Positions 63,593 to 64,000 of a DNA stretch of 64,000 bases are shown here, one piece after another. This stretch comes from Dipylidium caninum (taxonomy: Eukaryota; Platyhelminthes; Cestoda; Cyclophyllidea; Dipylidiidae). The notes beneath the pieces were generated by a model. It was not told where the DNA came from and made no database searches. It saw only the letters and a program-made list of their open reading frames with translations. The translations under genes and the position numbers were made by a program. Positions within the stretch are counted from its first letter, which is position 1. Each line of letters starts with the position of its first letter. The DNA lies in the NCBI GenBank assembly GCA_017562135.1, contig QEYB01000266.1:744001-808000 (forward strand), read 5' to 3'.

Positions 63593-64000
63593 GTTAGTCG
63601 CTTTTTTTCCTTTGAAATTGAAGTTTTAGTCGCTTTGAGCGAGCGAGATAAACGCCATTCCTGTGGGTGCTTGAAGCCTCGAATATGTTCGCCCTCAAGC
63701 GTTGGATTTAGGCACCACCTATGGCGCCACAATCACTGTCGTTCGAGTTGAGAATCCACAACGCTACACGAGAGGCGAGGCACTTTTGACTTCGGATTGC
63801 TTACAAGTCTCACTACTCTAATAATGTAACTTCTGCGCACTTGCCACTTTTGTGGAGAGACGTCATTAGCATTGACTCCAAACGTATCTCTCATCGACTT
63901 CTGTGTCTGAATTGGACTTGAAAGGTCAGAATCACATTCTTTTCTATTATTTACTCACGTGAATAAAATTGCATCAAGCCGATTGGTTGATATGAGGTGA
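63593..64000 (+). other. intron of mannosidase gene reaching window edge
   Basis: Follows the donor CGCAC|gttagt at 63593. No further GH47 exon is recognised before the window ends, so the rest of the catalytic domain lies to the right. Confidence 0.6.

Overview
The window is eukaryotic nuclear DNA. It has sparse, intron-rich genes with GT-AG introns (some 2-4 kb long), long non-coding stretches, microsatellites and one decayed mariner transposon. The best fit is a metazoan, and my guess is a parasitic flatworm (cestode-like). That guess rests on gene density, intron style and a possible trans-splice acceptor, not on a diagnostic sequence, so it is weak. No prokaryotic operon, CRISPR array, rRNA, convincing tRNA or phage feature was seen.

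Layout. 93-8464 (+): a three-exon gene for a MATH/TRAF-like protein with a coiled coil and a Gly/Ser-rich tail. 8.7-19.6 kb: no supportable gene. 19595-32948 (-): a ten-exon ARFGAP1 orthologue of 417 residues, whose splice phases close exactly from start to stop. 33-39.7 kb: no supportable gene. 39695-45490 (-): a calmodulin-like protein with four EF-hands and a Ser-rich N-terminal extension; its last short exon is not assigned. Three adjoining pentanucleotide arrays lie just upstream of its start. 45.6-51.8 kb: no supportable gene. 51764-53937 (-): part of a multi-exon gene whose exons join in perfect phase and appear to carry a ZU5-like domain; both ends are unresolved. 58253-63592 (+): the 5' part of a class I (GH47, Golgi IA-type) alpha-1,2-mannosidase that runs off the right edge. 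Its long intron holds an antisense, inactivated mariner transposase.

The genes look like independently transcribed housekeeping or signalling genes on alternating strands. ARFGAP1 (COPI coat and Arf1 cycle) and the class I mannosidase (N-glycan trimming) both act at the Golgi, but nothing in the sequence links them. Exon models were built by hand from splice consensus, reading phase and family knowledge. Most track-length open frames in the GC-rich spacers are chance frames and were left out.
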